This document shows, one piece after another, positions 42,484 through 51,914 of a DNA stretch of 64,000 nt. The notes below the pieces were generated by a model. That model was not told the origin of the DNA, ran no database searches, and was given only the letters and a program-made list of their open reading frames with translations. The stretch lies in assembly GCA_039934035.1 (NCBI GenBank), contig JBDTMZ010000147.1:62001-126000 (forward strand), written 5' to 3'. Within the stretch, counting starts at the first letter, position 1, and every line of letters starts with the position of its first letter. The translations under genes were made by a program, and so were the position numbers. Source of the stretch: Solibacter sp039934035. Its GTDB lineage: Bacteria > Acidobacteriota > Terriglobia > Bryobacterales > Bryobacteraceae.

Positions 42484-44241
42484 ATGAACGTGTCTGCCTT
42501 TCGCGCCGCGGCCGTAACCCTGTTGTGGACGTGCGCGGCCTCGGCCCAATCCGCTCCCGCCCCTGAGGTTCAGGAGAAACCGGCGGCTCCCGCTACGCCT
42601 TCCAAGCCAACCGCGGAGATGTCCACTCGCGAGGAAGCGGCCGTCTTTCGGACACGTGTGAATCTGGTGGTAGTGCCGGTGGTGGTGCGCGACAAGAAGG
42701 GCATCGCGGTGGGGAACCTCAAGCAGGAGGATTTCCAACTCTTCGATCGAGGCAAGCCACAGTTCATCGCACGTTTTTCGATGGAACGCGCCGGCAACCG
42801 CCTGACGAAAGTCAACGGCGCCAAGCCTGCAGCGCCGGAAAGCCTGCTGGACGAAAAACCGCCCGAAGATTTGCCCGACCGGTTCATCGCCTACCTCTTC
42901 GACGACATCCACATGGAGTTCGGCGATTTGGCCCGCGTCCGGGATTCGGCCGGCCGGCACATCGACAGCGGCCTGCACAATACGGACCGCGCCGCCATCT
43001 ACACCACCTCGGGGCAGACCATTCAGGATTTTACGGACGACAAAGCGCTGTTGCATGCAGCGCTGGGTAAACTCCGCATGCGGCCGGTTACAGGCCAGGG
43101 TGCGAGCCGGTGTCCCACCATGACGTATTACATGGCGGACCAGATTCAGAACAAGAACGACCCCACGGCGCTGCAAGCCTCCACGTTGGACGTCATCAGC
43201 TGCATGAACCTGGACCCGCAGCAGGATTATCTACGCGCGCAGCAAATCGCCAAGCAGGCGGCGCAATCCGAGTTGACCCTGGGCGATCACGAGACGCGCC
43301 TCAACCTCGGCGTGGTGGAGCAACTGATCCGCCGCATGGCCGCCATGCCGGGACAACGCTCGATCATCCTGGTTTCGAACGGGTTCGTGACCCTGGCCGA
43401 ACACAAGTCGATTGAATCCGACATTATCGACCGCGCGGTGCGGTCCAATGTGTTGATTAATGCGCTGGACGCGCGCGGGCTGTATACCGACACCCCCGAT
43501 ATCCGGCGCGCTACGTCCAACTTCGATAGCGAGCGGGTCATCCAGCAGATGGAGCGGGAAACTCGCCGCGCCCAATCCGACGTGCTGGCCGAACTCTCGG
43601 CGGGAACCGGCGCCGGCTTCTTTCAGAATAGTAACGATCTCGATGGCGGTTTCGCGCGACTCGCCACGGCCCCGGAATACTACTACCTGCTTTCCTTTTC
43701 GCCGCAGAATCTCAAGATGGACGGCACTTTCCACGCGCTTAAGGTGACGCTGAAGAATGTCAAAGACATCGGCGTGGCCTCGCGCAACGGTTACTACGCG
43801 CCACGCCATTCGGAAAATGCCGCGGAAACGGCCAAGCGGGAAATCGAAGAGGCGCTGTTTTCGCGCGAAGAGATGACCGACATCCCGGTGGAGATGCACA
43901 CACAGTTCTTCAAGGTCACCGACGACAAGGCGCGCATTTCGGTGCTGGTGAAGGTTGAGGTCAAGCGCCTGAAATTCCGTCGCGAGGACGACCGCAACTG
44001 CAACGAACTGACCATCGTGGCCGGGCTCTTCGACCGCAACGGCGTGTATGCCACGGGGAACCAGAAACGCATCGATATGAGACTTCTGGACGAGACCGTG
44101 GAGAAACGGCTGGGCACCGGCCTCACCGTCCGCTCCAGCTTTGATGTGAAGCCCGGTACTTATTCGGTCAGGCTGGTGGTCAGGGATGCGGAAGGGCAGT
44201 TGATGACGGCGCAGAACGGCACCGTCGACATCCCTTATTGA
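42484..44241 (+). CDS. Secreted VWFA-related protein (TIGR03436-like), copy 1
   Basis: The protein is about 585 aa from ATG 42484, which has GGGAG upstream and begins a signal peptide (MNVSAFRAAAVTLLWTCAASA). The hallmark of the acidobacterial VWFA-related family is present: VPVVVRDKKGIAVGNLKQEDFQLFDRGKPQ. A VWA-like domain follows (FIAYLFDDIHMEFGDL, TSGQTIQDFTDDKALL, RSIILVSNGFV, VLINALDARGLYTDTPD). The canonical DxSxS metal site is FDDIHM. A beta-rich C-terminal region ends in VKPGTYSVRLVVRDAEGQLMTAQNG. It is probably periplasmic or extracellular. The next gene is a close paralogue in tandem. Confidence 0.86.
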   Translation: MNVSAFRAAAVTLLWTCAASAQSAPAPEVQEKPAAPATPSKPTAEMSTREEAAVFRTRVNLVVVPVVVRDKKGIAVGNLKQEDFQLFDRGKPQFIARFSMERAGNRLTKVNGAKPAAPESLLDEKPPEDLPDRFIAYLFDDIHMEFGDLARVRDSAGRHIDSGLHNTDRAAIYTTSGQTIQDFTDDKALLHAALGKLRMRPVTGQGASRCPTMTYYMADQIQNKNDPTALQASTLDVISCMNLDPQQDYLRAQQIAKQAAQSELTLGDHETRLNLGVVEQLIRRMAAMPGQRSIILVSNGFVTLAEHKSIESDIIDRAVRSNVLINALDARGLYTDTPDIRRATSNFDSERVIQQMERETRRAQSDVLAELSAGTGAGFFQNSNDLDGGFARLATAPEYYYLLSFSPQNLKMDGTFHALKVTLKNVKDIGVASRNGYYAPRHSENAAETAKREIEEALFSREEMTDIPVEMHTQFFKVTDDKARISVLVKVEVKRLKFRREDDRNCNELTIVAGLFDRNGVYATGNQKRIDMRLLDETVEKRLGTGLTVRSSFDVKPGTYSVRLVVRDAEGQLMTAQNGTVDIPY

Positions 44242-44374
44242 GGCGCGATTCCCTGCGCTTGGTGGCGCTTCGAGCCGCTCTCCTCGGATTGATGTCCTCG
44301 GATTGATTGTGACCGGCGTGGCATTAGAATATGATTACTGGTGGTTCCGTGCGTCTCGCCCGAATGAGTGGAAT

Positions 44375-46066
44375 ATGATCGGCTATGCCTCGCGCCTTGC
44401 TTCGCTGCTGTTGAGCTGCGCCTGCATCGCTGTCGCCCAGACCCCGCCGGCGGATCAACCGCTCATTTTCAAATCGAAGGTAAGTGTGGTGGCCGTCCCC
44501 GTGGTGGTCCGCGATAAGAAAGGCAACGCGGTCGGCAACCTGAAAGCGGAAGATTTCCAGCTCTTCGACCGCGGGAAACTGCAGCAGCTCGCCAGCTTTT
44601 CCATGGAGAGCGCGCCAGGCCGCCTGGTGGAAACCAGCGTCAACGCTCGTGCGGCGACGCCTGTGGCGCCTGCGAAGACGCGTGCGGATAAGCCCTCTAC
44701 GGAAGCGCCCGAACGCTTCATCGCCTACTACTTCGACGACCTTCATATGCAGGCAGGCGATCTGTTGCCGGCCCGGGTGGCAACGAAACGGCAGATCGAA
44801 ACCAGTTTGCGCACTACGGACCGGGTGGCGATCTTCACGTCGTCCGGCCAGAATCTTCAGGAGTTCACCGATAGCCGGGAGAAACTGAACAGCGCGCTCA
44901 ACAAACTGCGTGTGCATCCTACCGTGGGGCAGGGGATGCTCGGCTGCCCGCTGATGACTTACTACATGGCGGACCAGATACAGAACAAGAGCAACCAGGA
45001 GGCCTTGAGCGCCGTGATCGCGGATGTGATGCGCTGCGCCCAGATTCCGGACGCGGAGACGGCGGAGCGCCGCGCGCGCTCCGCCGCGTCGCGCGAAATG
45101 ACTGTGGGCGATCTCGATACGCGTGGTGCGTTACGGGTGCTCGATCAACTGGTGCGCCGCATGTCCACCATGCCAGGGCAACGGTCCATTGTGATGGTGT
45201 CCGGCGGCTTTGTGACGCTGGCGGAGCATGCCATCGATAAGAGCGAGATTATTGACCGCGCGGCGCGGGCGAACGTGCTGGTGAATGCGCTGGATGCGCG
45301 CGGGCTGTACACCGATTTGCCGGATATCGCGCGCCGGTCCACGTCTGCCGAGGTGGAGCGGGTACTGCAGAAGATGGATCACGATGCCAGCCGCCAGCGT
45401 GCCGATGTGATGGCGGAGATGGCCGCTGGCACGGGCGGCACCTTCGTGGAGAATACGAACGATCTGGAGGGCGGCCTGAAGCGTCTGGCGGCGGTGCCGG
45501 AGTATTACTACCTGCTCGGTTTTTCGCCGCCGGATTTGAAGGCGGACGGCGCCTATCACGGGCTGAAGGTGTCGCTGAAGGGCGTGCGCGATGTGAACAT
45601 TTCGGCGCGCCGGGGCTATTACTCGCCGCGGCAAGCGGAGACGCCGGCGGACGGCGCGAAACGCGAAATCGACGCGGCGCTGTATTCGCGAGAGGAAATG
45701 AAAGATCTGCCGGTGGAATTGCGTACCCAGGTCGTGAAGGGCAACGATGGCGCGAGGCGCATTTTACTGTCGGCGAAGGTGGACGTAAAGAATTTGCGTT
45801 TCCGGCGCGACGGCGAGCGCAATTGCAACGATCTGACGATTGTCGCCGGCCTGTTCGACCGCAATGGCATCTATACCTCCGGAATTCAGAAAACGGTGGA
45901 ACTGCGTCTGCTCGATGCGACGCTCAAAGCTAGGCTGGAGGGCGGTCTGAACATCCAGTCGGATTTCGATGTCAAGCCGGGCACGTATGCGGTCCGGTTG
46001 GTGGTGCGGGATGCCGAAGGGCAGTTAATGACGGCGCAGAACGGGGCCGTCGAAATACCGGAATAG
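44375..46066 (+). CDS. Secreted VWFA-related protein (TIGR03436-like), copy 2
   Basis: The protein is about 563 aa from ATG 44375, at the start of the signal peptide (MIGYASRLASLLLSCACIAVAQ). It repeats copy 1 almost segment by segment: VVVRDKKGNAVGNLKAEDFQLFDRGKLQ, FIAYYFDDLHMQAGDLL, TYYMADQIQNKSNQEAL, RSIVMVSGGFVTLAEH, VLVNALDARGLYTDLPD. It ends in KPGTYAVRLVVRDAEGQLMTAQNG. This is a recent tandem duplication that has lost the Pro/Ala-rich spacer after the signal. Its metal-site motif is FDDLHM. A third VWFA gene begins 10 bp downstream, so genes 2 and 3 are likely co-transcribed. Confidence 0.86.
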   Translation: MIGYASRLASLLLSCACIAVAQTPPADQPLIFKSKVSVVAVPVVVRDKKGNAVGNLKAEDFQLFDRGKLQQLASFSMESAPGRLVETSVNARAATPVAPAKTRADKPSTEAPERFIAYYFDDLHMQAGDLLPARVATKRQIETSLRTTDRVAIFTSSGQNLQEFTDSREKLNSALNKLRVHPTVGQGMLGCPLMTYYMADQIQNKSNQEALSAVIADVMRCAQIPDAETAERRARSAASREMTVGDLDTRGALRVLDQLVRRMSTMPGQRSIVMVSGGFVTLAEHAIDKSEIIDRAARANVLVNALDARGLYTDLPDIARRSTSAEVERVLQKMDHDASRQRADVMAEMAAGTGGTFVENTNDLEGGLKRLAAVPEYYYLLGFSPPDLKADGAYHGLKVSLKGVRDVNISARRGYYSPRQAETPADGAKREIDAALYSREEMKDLPVELRTQVVKGNDGARRILLSAKVDVKNLRFRRDGERNCNDLTIVAGLFDRNGIYTSGIQKTVELRLLDATLKARLEGGLNIQSDFDVKPGTYAVRLVVRDAEGQLMTAQNGAVEIPE

Positions 46067-46076
46067 AGGTGTAACC

Positions 46077-46121
46077 ATGTTCAAGAAAACCATGTTCAAG
46101 AAGACCATGTTCAAGAACACG
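46077..46121 (+). repeat. Three 15-bp tandem repeats at the start of the third VWFA gene
   Basis: ATGTTCAAGAAAACC and two variants in tandem give three in-frame ATGs. Slippage would move the start without changing the frame. Confidence 0.8.
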
Positions 46122-48497
46122 ATGGCAGTGAGCGGACTGTGGTTGATGGCCGCTTCGGCATTTGCACAGTCGGCGCAACCGGCCCAACCGTCGCAGCCCG
46201 CGGTCATTCGCACGGAGACCAAGATGGTGCTGGTGGACGTGGTGGTCACCGGCAAGAAGGGCGTGTATGTCGACGATCTGGAGCTGAAGAGCTTCAAGGT
46301 CTGGGAGGACAACAAGGAACAGCAGTTGAAATCGTTCTCCTCCGGCTCCGACCCCAACAGCCCGTTCGGCCAGAAGCGCTACATCGTGCTGTTCTTCGAC
46401 AACTCCACGATGGCGGCGGGCGAACAAGTGCAGGCGCGGCAGGCGGCCATAAAGTTCATCGATTCCAACGCCGGTCCCGACCGCCTGATGGCGGTGGCCA
46501 ACTTCACCGTGGGCTTGCAGCTCGCGCAGAATTTCACCAGCGATCTCGACAAGCTGAAGCAGGTGGTGAGCAGTATCCGGCCGACGGGGATGGTGCCCGG
46601 AGCTGAGATTGCGAGCCTGGGCGGCGTGGGCCGGATGGGGGGCGCGCCGGGGCTGGGCGATTACAACGCGCGCAGCATGGTGCTGGCGCTGCGTACCATG
46701 GCCAAGAACCTCAGCGACGTGCCGGGGCGCAAGAGTCTGGTACTGTTCACTTCCGGATTCCCGTTGACCAACGAGGCGCGAAGCGAAGTCACGGCCGCGG
46801 TGGATACCTGCAATAAGGCCAATGTGGCGGTCTATCCGATCGACGTACGCGGTGTGGCGGGCGGCATGCGGTTCGACAGTCCTTCGGCGATGCCCGGAGG
46901 CAGGGGGCGCGCGGCGCTCGAGGCTCCGCCGGCGTTGCCGGGAGTAGCTCTCAAGGCGAGCGGGATTGCGCTGGCACCGGCGCAGTTGCTGCGCAGCGTG
47001 GCGCTCTTTCAAGCGGGCGTGGGCGCGGGACGGGGCGGGACGCCCGGCGGCACCACCGGTGGCACGCCCGGCGGCGCAACGGGTGGCAGCGCGGGCAGTG
47101 CCGGAGGCAGCACGGGCACTCCGGGCGCTGGTACCGGCGCTGGCGCCGGCGGAGGCAACACGGGCGGCGCGCCCGGGCGCGGTGGCTTTCCGGGTAACGG
47201 CAACAACAACGGGAACCCCACCAACAACAATGGGGGCTACAACAACAACAACCCCAACAACAACGATCCGTTCAATCGCAACGACCCTTTCAACCGCAAC
47301 GATCCGTTCGGCAACAACAATCGCCTGGGCATCCCCGATACCCATAACGCCTCCGACAATCAGCAGGTGATGTACATGCTGGCCGACGGGACGGGCGGCT
47401 TCGTCATCAACAACTCCAACGATCTGGTGGCCAGCCTGCAAAAGATCGGCAAGGAACTCAATGCCTATTACATCGTCGGCTACACGCCGCCGGATTCGGC
47501 CGCCGGAAGCTGCCACACGCTGAAGGTGAAAGTGGATCGCGGCGGCACGCAGGTGCGTTCGCGCGCCGGCTACTGCAATGTGAAATCGAAGGACGTGCTG
47601 GCCGGCAATCCCGTGGAGAAAACCCTGCAGAGCAAGGCGGAAGCGGCGGAGAAAGGGACGGTCGCCGCCAGCATGCGAGCGCCCTTCTTCTATACCGGCG
47701 CCAATACGGCGCGGGTGGCCATCGCCGTGGAGATTCCCGCGCAGTCCTTCAAGTTCGAAAAGGTGAAAGGCAAATTCCACTCCAACGTGAATTTGCTGGG
47801 CATCGCTTATAAGCCCGATGGCAGCGTCGGCGCGCGCTTCAGCGATGCGGTGGTGCTGGACTTCGATTCGCAGACGCAGGTCAACGCGTTCAAAGACAGG
47901 CCGATGCACTATGAAAACCAGTTCGATGTGGCCAGCGGCAACTATAATTTCAAACTGGTCTTCGAAGCGGGCGAGGGAAGCTACGGCAAGCTGGAAGCGC
48001 CGCTGGCCATCAATGCGTATGAGACGAAGGATTTCGCCATGAGCGGCATCGTCTTCAGTAAGACGATCTCCAAATCCTCCGACGCCGACTCCACGCTTGA
48101 CAATCTCCTGCTGGAAGGCCGCGCCCCGCTGGTAGCTGGACCCTACCAGTTCACGCCGACCGGTGCGTCGCAATTCAACGCGGCCGAGAAGGTCTACATG
48201 TATTTCGAACTGTACGACGGCGCGCTGCTGCAGGAAAAACGGCCGCAGGTGGCGGTGCAGATTCGCGTGTTGGACTCCAAAACGCAGGAAGTGAAGGCGG
48301 ATTCGGGCAATGTGCTGATCGACAACTTCGTGAAGGCAGGCAGTCCGGTAGTAGCGGCCGGATTGCGTGTGCCGACCGACACTCTTCAGCCCGGCAGCTA
48401 CAAGCTGGAACTCAAAGGTCTGGACGGGGCGGGCTCCTTTGCCATCCGCACGACGGATTTCGAAATTCTGTCGGGCGGACCGAAACTTCCGTTCTAG
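46077..48497 (+). CDS. Secreted VWFA-related protein, copy 3, with Gly/Asn-rich insert
   Basis: The 806-aa protein starts at ATG 46077, supported by GAGGTG upstream. The N-terminus is three 15-bp repeats (MFKKT, MFKKT, MFKNT) before the signal helix AVSGLWLMAASAFA. The VWFA-type region has VVVTGKKGVYVDDLELKSFKVWED, YIVLFFDNSTMAAGEQ and KSLVLFTSGFPL. The domain is interrupted at about 317-418 by a Gly/Thr- then Asn-rich stretch with DPFNRN repeats, after which VWA-like sequence resumes (MLADGTGGFVINNSNDL). A C-terminal half of beta modules follows. Unlike copies 1 and 2 it keeps an Asp-x-Ser-like site (DNSTM). It is the last gene of the run, followed by a hairpin. Confidence 0.84.
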   Translation: MFKKTMFKKTMFKNTMAVSGLWLMAASAFAQSAQPAQPSQPAVIRTETKMVLVDVVVTGKKGVYVDDLELKSFKVWEDNKEQQLKSFSSGSDPNSPFGQKRYIVLFFDNSTMAAGEQVQARQAAIKFIDSNAGPDRLMAVANFTVGLQLAQNFTSDLDKLKQVVSSIRPTGMVPGAEIASLGGVGRMGGAPGLGDYNARSMVLALRTMAKNLSDVPGRKSLVLFTSGFPLTNEARSEVTAAVDTCNKANVAVYPIDVRGVAGGMRFDSPSAMPGGRGRAALEAPPALPGVALKASGIALAPAQLLRSVALFQAGVGAGRGGTPGGTTGGTPGGATGGSAGSAGGSTGTPGAGTGAGAGGGNTGGAPGRGGFPGNGNNNGNPTNNNGGYNNNNPNNNDPFNRNDPFNRNDPFGNNNRLGIPDTHNASDNQQVMYMLADGTGGFVINNSNDLVASLQKIGKELNAYYIVGYTPPDSAAGSCHTLKVKVDRGGTQVRSRAGYCNVKSKDVLAGNPVEKTLQSKAEAAEKGTVAASMRAPFFYTGANTARVAIAVEIPAQSFKFEKVKGKFHSNVNLLGIAYKPDGSVGARFSDAVVLDFDSQTQVNAFKDRPMHYENQFDVASGNYNFKLVFEAGEGSYGKLEAPLAINAYETKDFAMSGIVFSKTISKSSDADSTLDNLLLEGRAPLVAGPYQFTPTGASQFNAAEKVYMYFELYDGALLQEKRPQVAVQIRVLDSKTQEVKADSGNVLIDNFVKAGSPVVAAGLRVPTDTLQPGSYKLELKGLDGAGSFAIRTTDFEILSGGPKLPF

Positions 48498-48850
48498 GAG
48501 GTCGCTGCCAACTCAAGATTGGGGCCGCGGATGGACGCCGATGCACGTGGATCTTTTTATCCACGTTCTCTTGTCTGCGTTTTCCAATCTGCGTTTTCTT
48601 ATCGGCGTTTTCTTATCGGCGTGCATCGGCGTTCATCGGCGGCCCACCGTCTTCGTTGCCAGGATATCGGCGGCCGTTGAACGCGGGTAAGAACGCCCTT
48701 GTGTCCTTATCTGCTTCAGTCGGCGTTCATCGGCCGCCCATGGAATGCCCCGCCGTCCATACCCTCATGTTTTGACGCGGTCCTGCCGATAAGTCCAATG
48801 AGATCTGTCCCAACGAGTTCTAAAGGGGGCCACATTCTCTGATTGACCTT
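48498..48850. other. 353-bp intergenic region with short repeated words
   Basis: No gene is seen. A perfect hairpin ACGTGGAT/ATCCACGT with a CTTTTT loop (48545-48566) could end the VWFA transcript. Repeated words follow: TCTGCGTTTTC (twice), ATCGGCG (five times between 48601 and 48640), and GGCGTTCATCGGC (twice). The motif GCGGATGGACGCCGATGCACG resembles dispersed 'GATGxACGCxGATG' repeats found between genes of environmental bacteria. The last 60 bp hold the leader of the next kinase. Confidence 0.55.
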
Positions 48851-51800
48851 ATGATTTCAAGCGCGCGCATCCGGACTGGCGTCCTTCTGGGAGCGCTTTG
48901 TATGGTACCGGCCTTTTTAGCGGCGGCCCCGCAAATCGTTCACCGCCTGAGCGACCTCGCCGGCCTGGATGATGAGGTGGCAGGCAGGGGGGTACCCTGC
49001 GATCTCACGGCAACGGTCACCCTCTACAATCCCGACCTTTTCCAGTTCTTCGTTCAGGACGGCCGCAGCGGTGCTTACATCCTGGTCGTACCGGCCAGTC
49101 CCTGGAAGTTGACGCCAGGGGACGTCGTGCGCATCGAAGGAAATTCGGCACGCGGCGCTTACGCACCAGTTATCGATCCGAAGCGGATCACGCGGATCAG
49201 TTCCGGCAGCATGCCGGCGCCGGTATCGCTGCCATCGTGGTCCGCAGTCCAACATAGTGACGAGTTCGACAATTTGTTCGCGGAGGTCGGGGGCCGCCTC
49301 CTGAGTATCCAACCCTTATACCTGGACGGCCGCGAAGACCAGTTCGGCGCTCATCAACTCGAGTTGGAAAGCCATGGCGAAAAGTTTGAAGTCATGCTCG
49401 ACGTGCCCGGCGGCCATGACCTGAAGCGGCTGATTCATTCGGAGGTGGTGGTGCGCGGCATCGTCACTCCATCTCGCATGGTTCACAAGCAGCGTCACGA
49501 TGTCTGGCTGGTGGTTCGCTCGGTGGAAGATATTCGTCCGGTGCGAACAGCTAAGCTGAGCTGGGAATCGCTGCCGAAGATCCCCCTGCCAAAACTGCTC
49601 ACTCATCAGGGGTCGGAGACGCCGAAGAGCTATTTCCGCACGGAAGGCATCCTGACCTATGTGGATGACGTAAACACAGCGACCATCGAAGACGGTTTCA
49701 GCATGATCACTGTGAAGCTGGCCACGCCGGATACCCTCCGGATCGGAACCAGATATGAGATTCTCGGCCGCCTGGCGCGAGGAGCGCGGCAGATCTTTTA
49801 CATTGACGAGGCGCAGCTTCGCGAGGCGGGTGCCGGTAAGCTGCTCCCGCCCCGCACCGCGAGCACGTCGGAGCTGGCTCTCGGCGAACTCGATAACCAG
49901 ATCGTACGAGTCTCGGGGACCGCTTCGGAGATCGTAATCAACCACGGGATCTGCATCCTGCGCATGCAGGACAATTCGCTGCCATGGGAAGCGGTCTTGC
50001 CGGGAAGCGATGGAAAGTGCCCCACCGGGATTCCGGGCGGCAGTGTCATCGAAGTCACCGGAAGAGTGGAGCACCGCTGGATGGAAGGGCGCAGATTCCC
50101 GGTAGCGACTACCGTTTCCCTGCGCTCGGCTGACGACGTGCGGGTGGTCTCGGAGCCGAGTTGGTGGCGCCGCTTGCCGCTTGGTAAACTGCTGTTCGCC
50201 CTGGGCGCGGTGGGGCTGCTTTCCCTGCTCTGGATCCGGCAACTGCACCACCGGGTCCGTGCTCAGACTGCCAGAATTGAACTGCAGAAGAGCGAACTCG
50301 AGAAAGCCCGGGAAAAAGCGGAAGAAGCCTCCCGGATGAAGAGTGCGTTTCTGGCAGCCATGAGCCACGAGATCCGGACCCCGATGAATGGCGTGATCGG
50401 GATGACAGGTCTCCTGCTCGACACCGGCCTGACCGACGAACAGCGGGAGTATGTGGAGACCGTGCGCGGCTCCGGCGAGAACCTGCTGGGGATCATCAAC
50501 GACATTTTGGATTTCTCCAAGATTGAAGCCGGCAAGATGGCGATTGAATCGTTCCCCTTCGACTTGCGGCTGGTGATTGAGGAAGTCAATGAGATGCTGG
50601 CGCCGAAGGTCGAAGAGGGCAAGCTGGCGCTGGTGCTTGAGTATCCGGCCGCTCTTCCCCGGCACTTCGTCGGCGATGCCGGCAGAATCCGGCAAATCGT
50701 CACGAATCTCGTCGGTAACGCAGTAAAGTTCACATCCGCCGGGCACGTCTTAATCGGCGTGAAGTGTGAATCGCAAACGGCGCAGAGCGCTCGGATCCGC
50801 ATCTCCGTCGAGGATACCGGTATCGGCATCCCGCCCGACAAGATCGGCACCTTGTTCGAAAAATTCAACCAGGTGGACCGCTCGTCCACCCGCAAGTATG
50901 GTGGGACTGGCCTCGGCCTGGCGATCTGCAAAGAACTGGTGGAGTTGATGGGCGGTGAGGTCGGGGTGACTAGTGAAGTGGATCGTGGCTCCACCTTCTG
51001 GTTTGCGCTGCCGCTGCAATTGGATGCTCAGCCGCACGCGGAGCCGGTGCCGGCAGAGAGTCTGCGCGGACTGCGCGTGCTGATTGTGGACGACACCGAG
51101 GTCAACCGCCGCGTGGTGCACGATCAGATCACGAGCTGGCACATGCGCAACGGCAGCTATGCCTCCGGCCAGGAGGCGCTGGAGGCGCTTCGTCTGGCAA
51201 GCGCGCAGGGAGATCCCTATCACTTCGTGCTGCTGGATTATCAGATGCCCGGCATGGATGGAGTTTCGCTGGCAAGCGCCATCAAAGCGGATCCCGCCCT
51301 GATCAACCCGGTGGTGATCATGTTGACCTCAGTGGGGAACTGGAGCGAGGTGCGCGGCATGGAAGGCAGTGCAGTGGATGCCTGTCTGGTCAAGCCGGTG
51401 CGTCACTCCCAGCTTCTCAACGCCCTGGCCACCGCGTGGTCAAAGCGGCTGAATCGCGGCGCCGTCGCGCGGCCACAGCCGCACAGTAATCCGGCCGGTC
51501 ACGACTTCGCCACCGCAGCGCTGCGGGTACTCGTGGCCGAAGACAACGCGGTCAATCAGAAAGTCGCGATCCGCATGCTGGAACGTCTGGGGCTGCATCC
51601 CGATGTCGCCGGCAACGGTCGCGAAGCTGTCCAGATGTGCCGCTCGATACCCTACGACCTGATCTTTATGGATTGCCAGATGCCGGAAATGGATGGCTAC
51701 GAGGCGACCGGGGCAATTCGCCGGCATGAACTGACGGGCGCACACCTGCCGATTGTGGCCATGACCGCCGAAGCCATGGAAGGCTGCCGTGAGCGGTGCC

Positions 51801-51907
51801 TGGCCGCCGGCATGGACGATTACATCTCGAAACCGGTGCGGCGGTCAGACATCTCTGACGCCCTGATGAAATGGGTGCCCCGCGTACGAGCGCTGGCCCG
51901 GCAATGA
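48851..51907 (+). CDS. Hybrid histidine kinase with periplasmic OB-fold-like sensor and two receivers
   Basis: The 1018-aa protein has a signal or anchor helix (8-26), then a large periplasmic region of about 410 residues. It holds three OB-fold-like modules: about 48-117 (DLTATVTLYNPDLFQFFVQD, LTPGDVVRIEGNS), about 260-330 (FRTEGILTYVDDVNTATIED), and about 345-430 (QIVRVSGTASEIVINHGICIL). A membrane helix (about 445-463) precedes a coiled coil and the kinase core with His506 in AAMSHEIRTPMNGVIG, then NLVGNAVKFT and GTGLGLAICKELV. Receivers carry Asp796 (LLDYQMPGMDG) and Asp941 (FMDCQMPEMDG). The OB-like sensor ligand is unknown. The gene is convergent with pntB, with 7 bp between stops. Confidence 0.88.
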   Translation: MISSARIRTGVLLGALCMVPAFLAAAPQIVHRLSDLAGLDDEVAGRGVPCDLTATVTLYNPDLFQFFVQDGRSGAYILVVPASPWKLTPGDVVRIEGNSARGAYAPVIDPKRITRISSGSMPAPVSLPSWSAVQHSDEFDNLFAEVGGRLLSIQPLYLDGREDQFGAHQLELESHGEKFEVMLDVPGGHDLKRLIHSEVVVRGIVTPSRMVHKQRHDVWLVVRSVEDIRPVRTAKLSWESLPKIPLPKLLTHQGSETPKSYFRTEGILTYVDDVNTATIEDGFSMITVKLATPDTLRIGTRYEILGRLARGARQIFYIDEAQLREAGAGKLLPPRTASTSELALGELDNQIVRVSGTASEIVINHGICILRMQDNSLPWEAVLPGSDGKCPTGIPGGSVIEVTGRVEHRWMEGRRFPVATTVSLRSADDVRVVSEPSWWRRLPLGKLLFALGAVGLLSLLWIRQLHHRVRAQTARIELQKSELEKAREKAEEASRMKSAFLAAMSHEIRTPMNGVIGMTGLLLDTGLTDEQREYVETVRGSGENLLGIINDILDFSKIEAGKMAIESFPFDLRLVIEEVNEMLAPKVEEGKLALVLEYPAALPRHFVGDAGRIRQIVTNLVGNAVKFTSAGHVLIGVKCESQTAQSARIRISVEDTGIGIPPDKIGTLFEKFNQVDRSSTRKYGGTGLGLAICKELVELMGGEVGVTSEVDRGSTFWFALPLQLDAQPHAEPVPAESLRGLRVLIVDDTEVNRRVVHDQITSWHMRNGSYASGQEALEALRLASAQGDPYHFVLLDYQMPGMDGVSLASAIKADPALINPVVIMLTSVGNWSEVRGMEGSAVDACLVKPVRHSQLLNALATAWSKRLNRGAVARPQPHSNPAGHDFATAALRVLVAEDNAVNQKVAIRMLERLGLHPDVAGNGREAVQMCRSIPYDLIFMDCQMPEMDGYEATGAIRRHELTGAHLPIVAMTAEAMEGCRERCLAAGMDDYISKPVRRSDISDALMKWVPRVRALARQ

Positions 51908-51914
51908 AGCCCCC

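Noticed and set aside
45972..48173. 733-codon antisense frame opposite the VWFA genes 2 and 3
   Set aside because: It runs across the Gly/Asn-rich insert, which gives an artificial repeat on the other strand. There is no signal peptide or homology pattern.
48601..48740. CRISPR array in the word-repeat spacer
   Set aside because: The repeats are 7-14 bp with unequal spacing and no constant spacer length. No cas gene is near.
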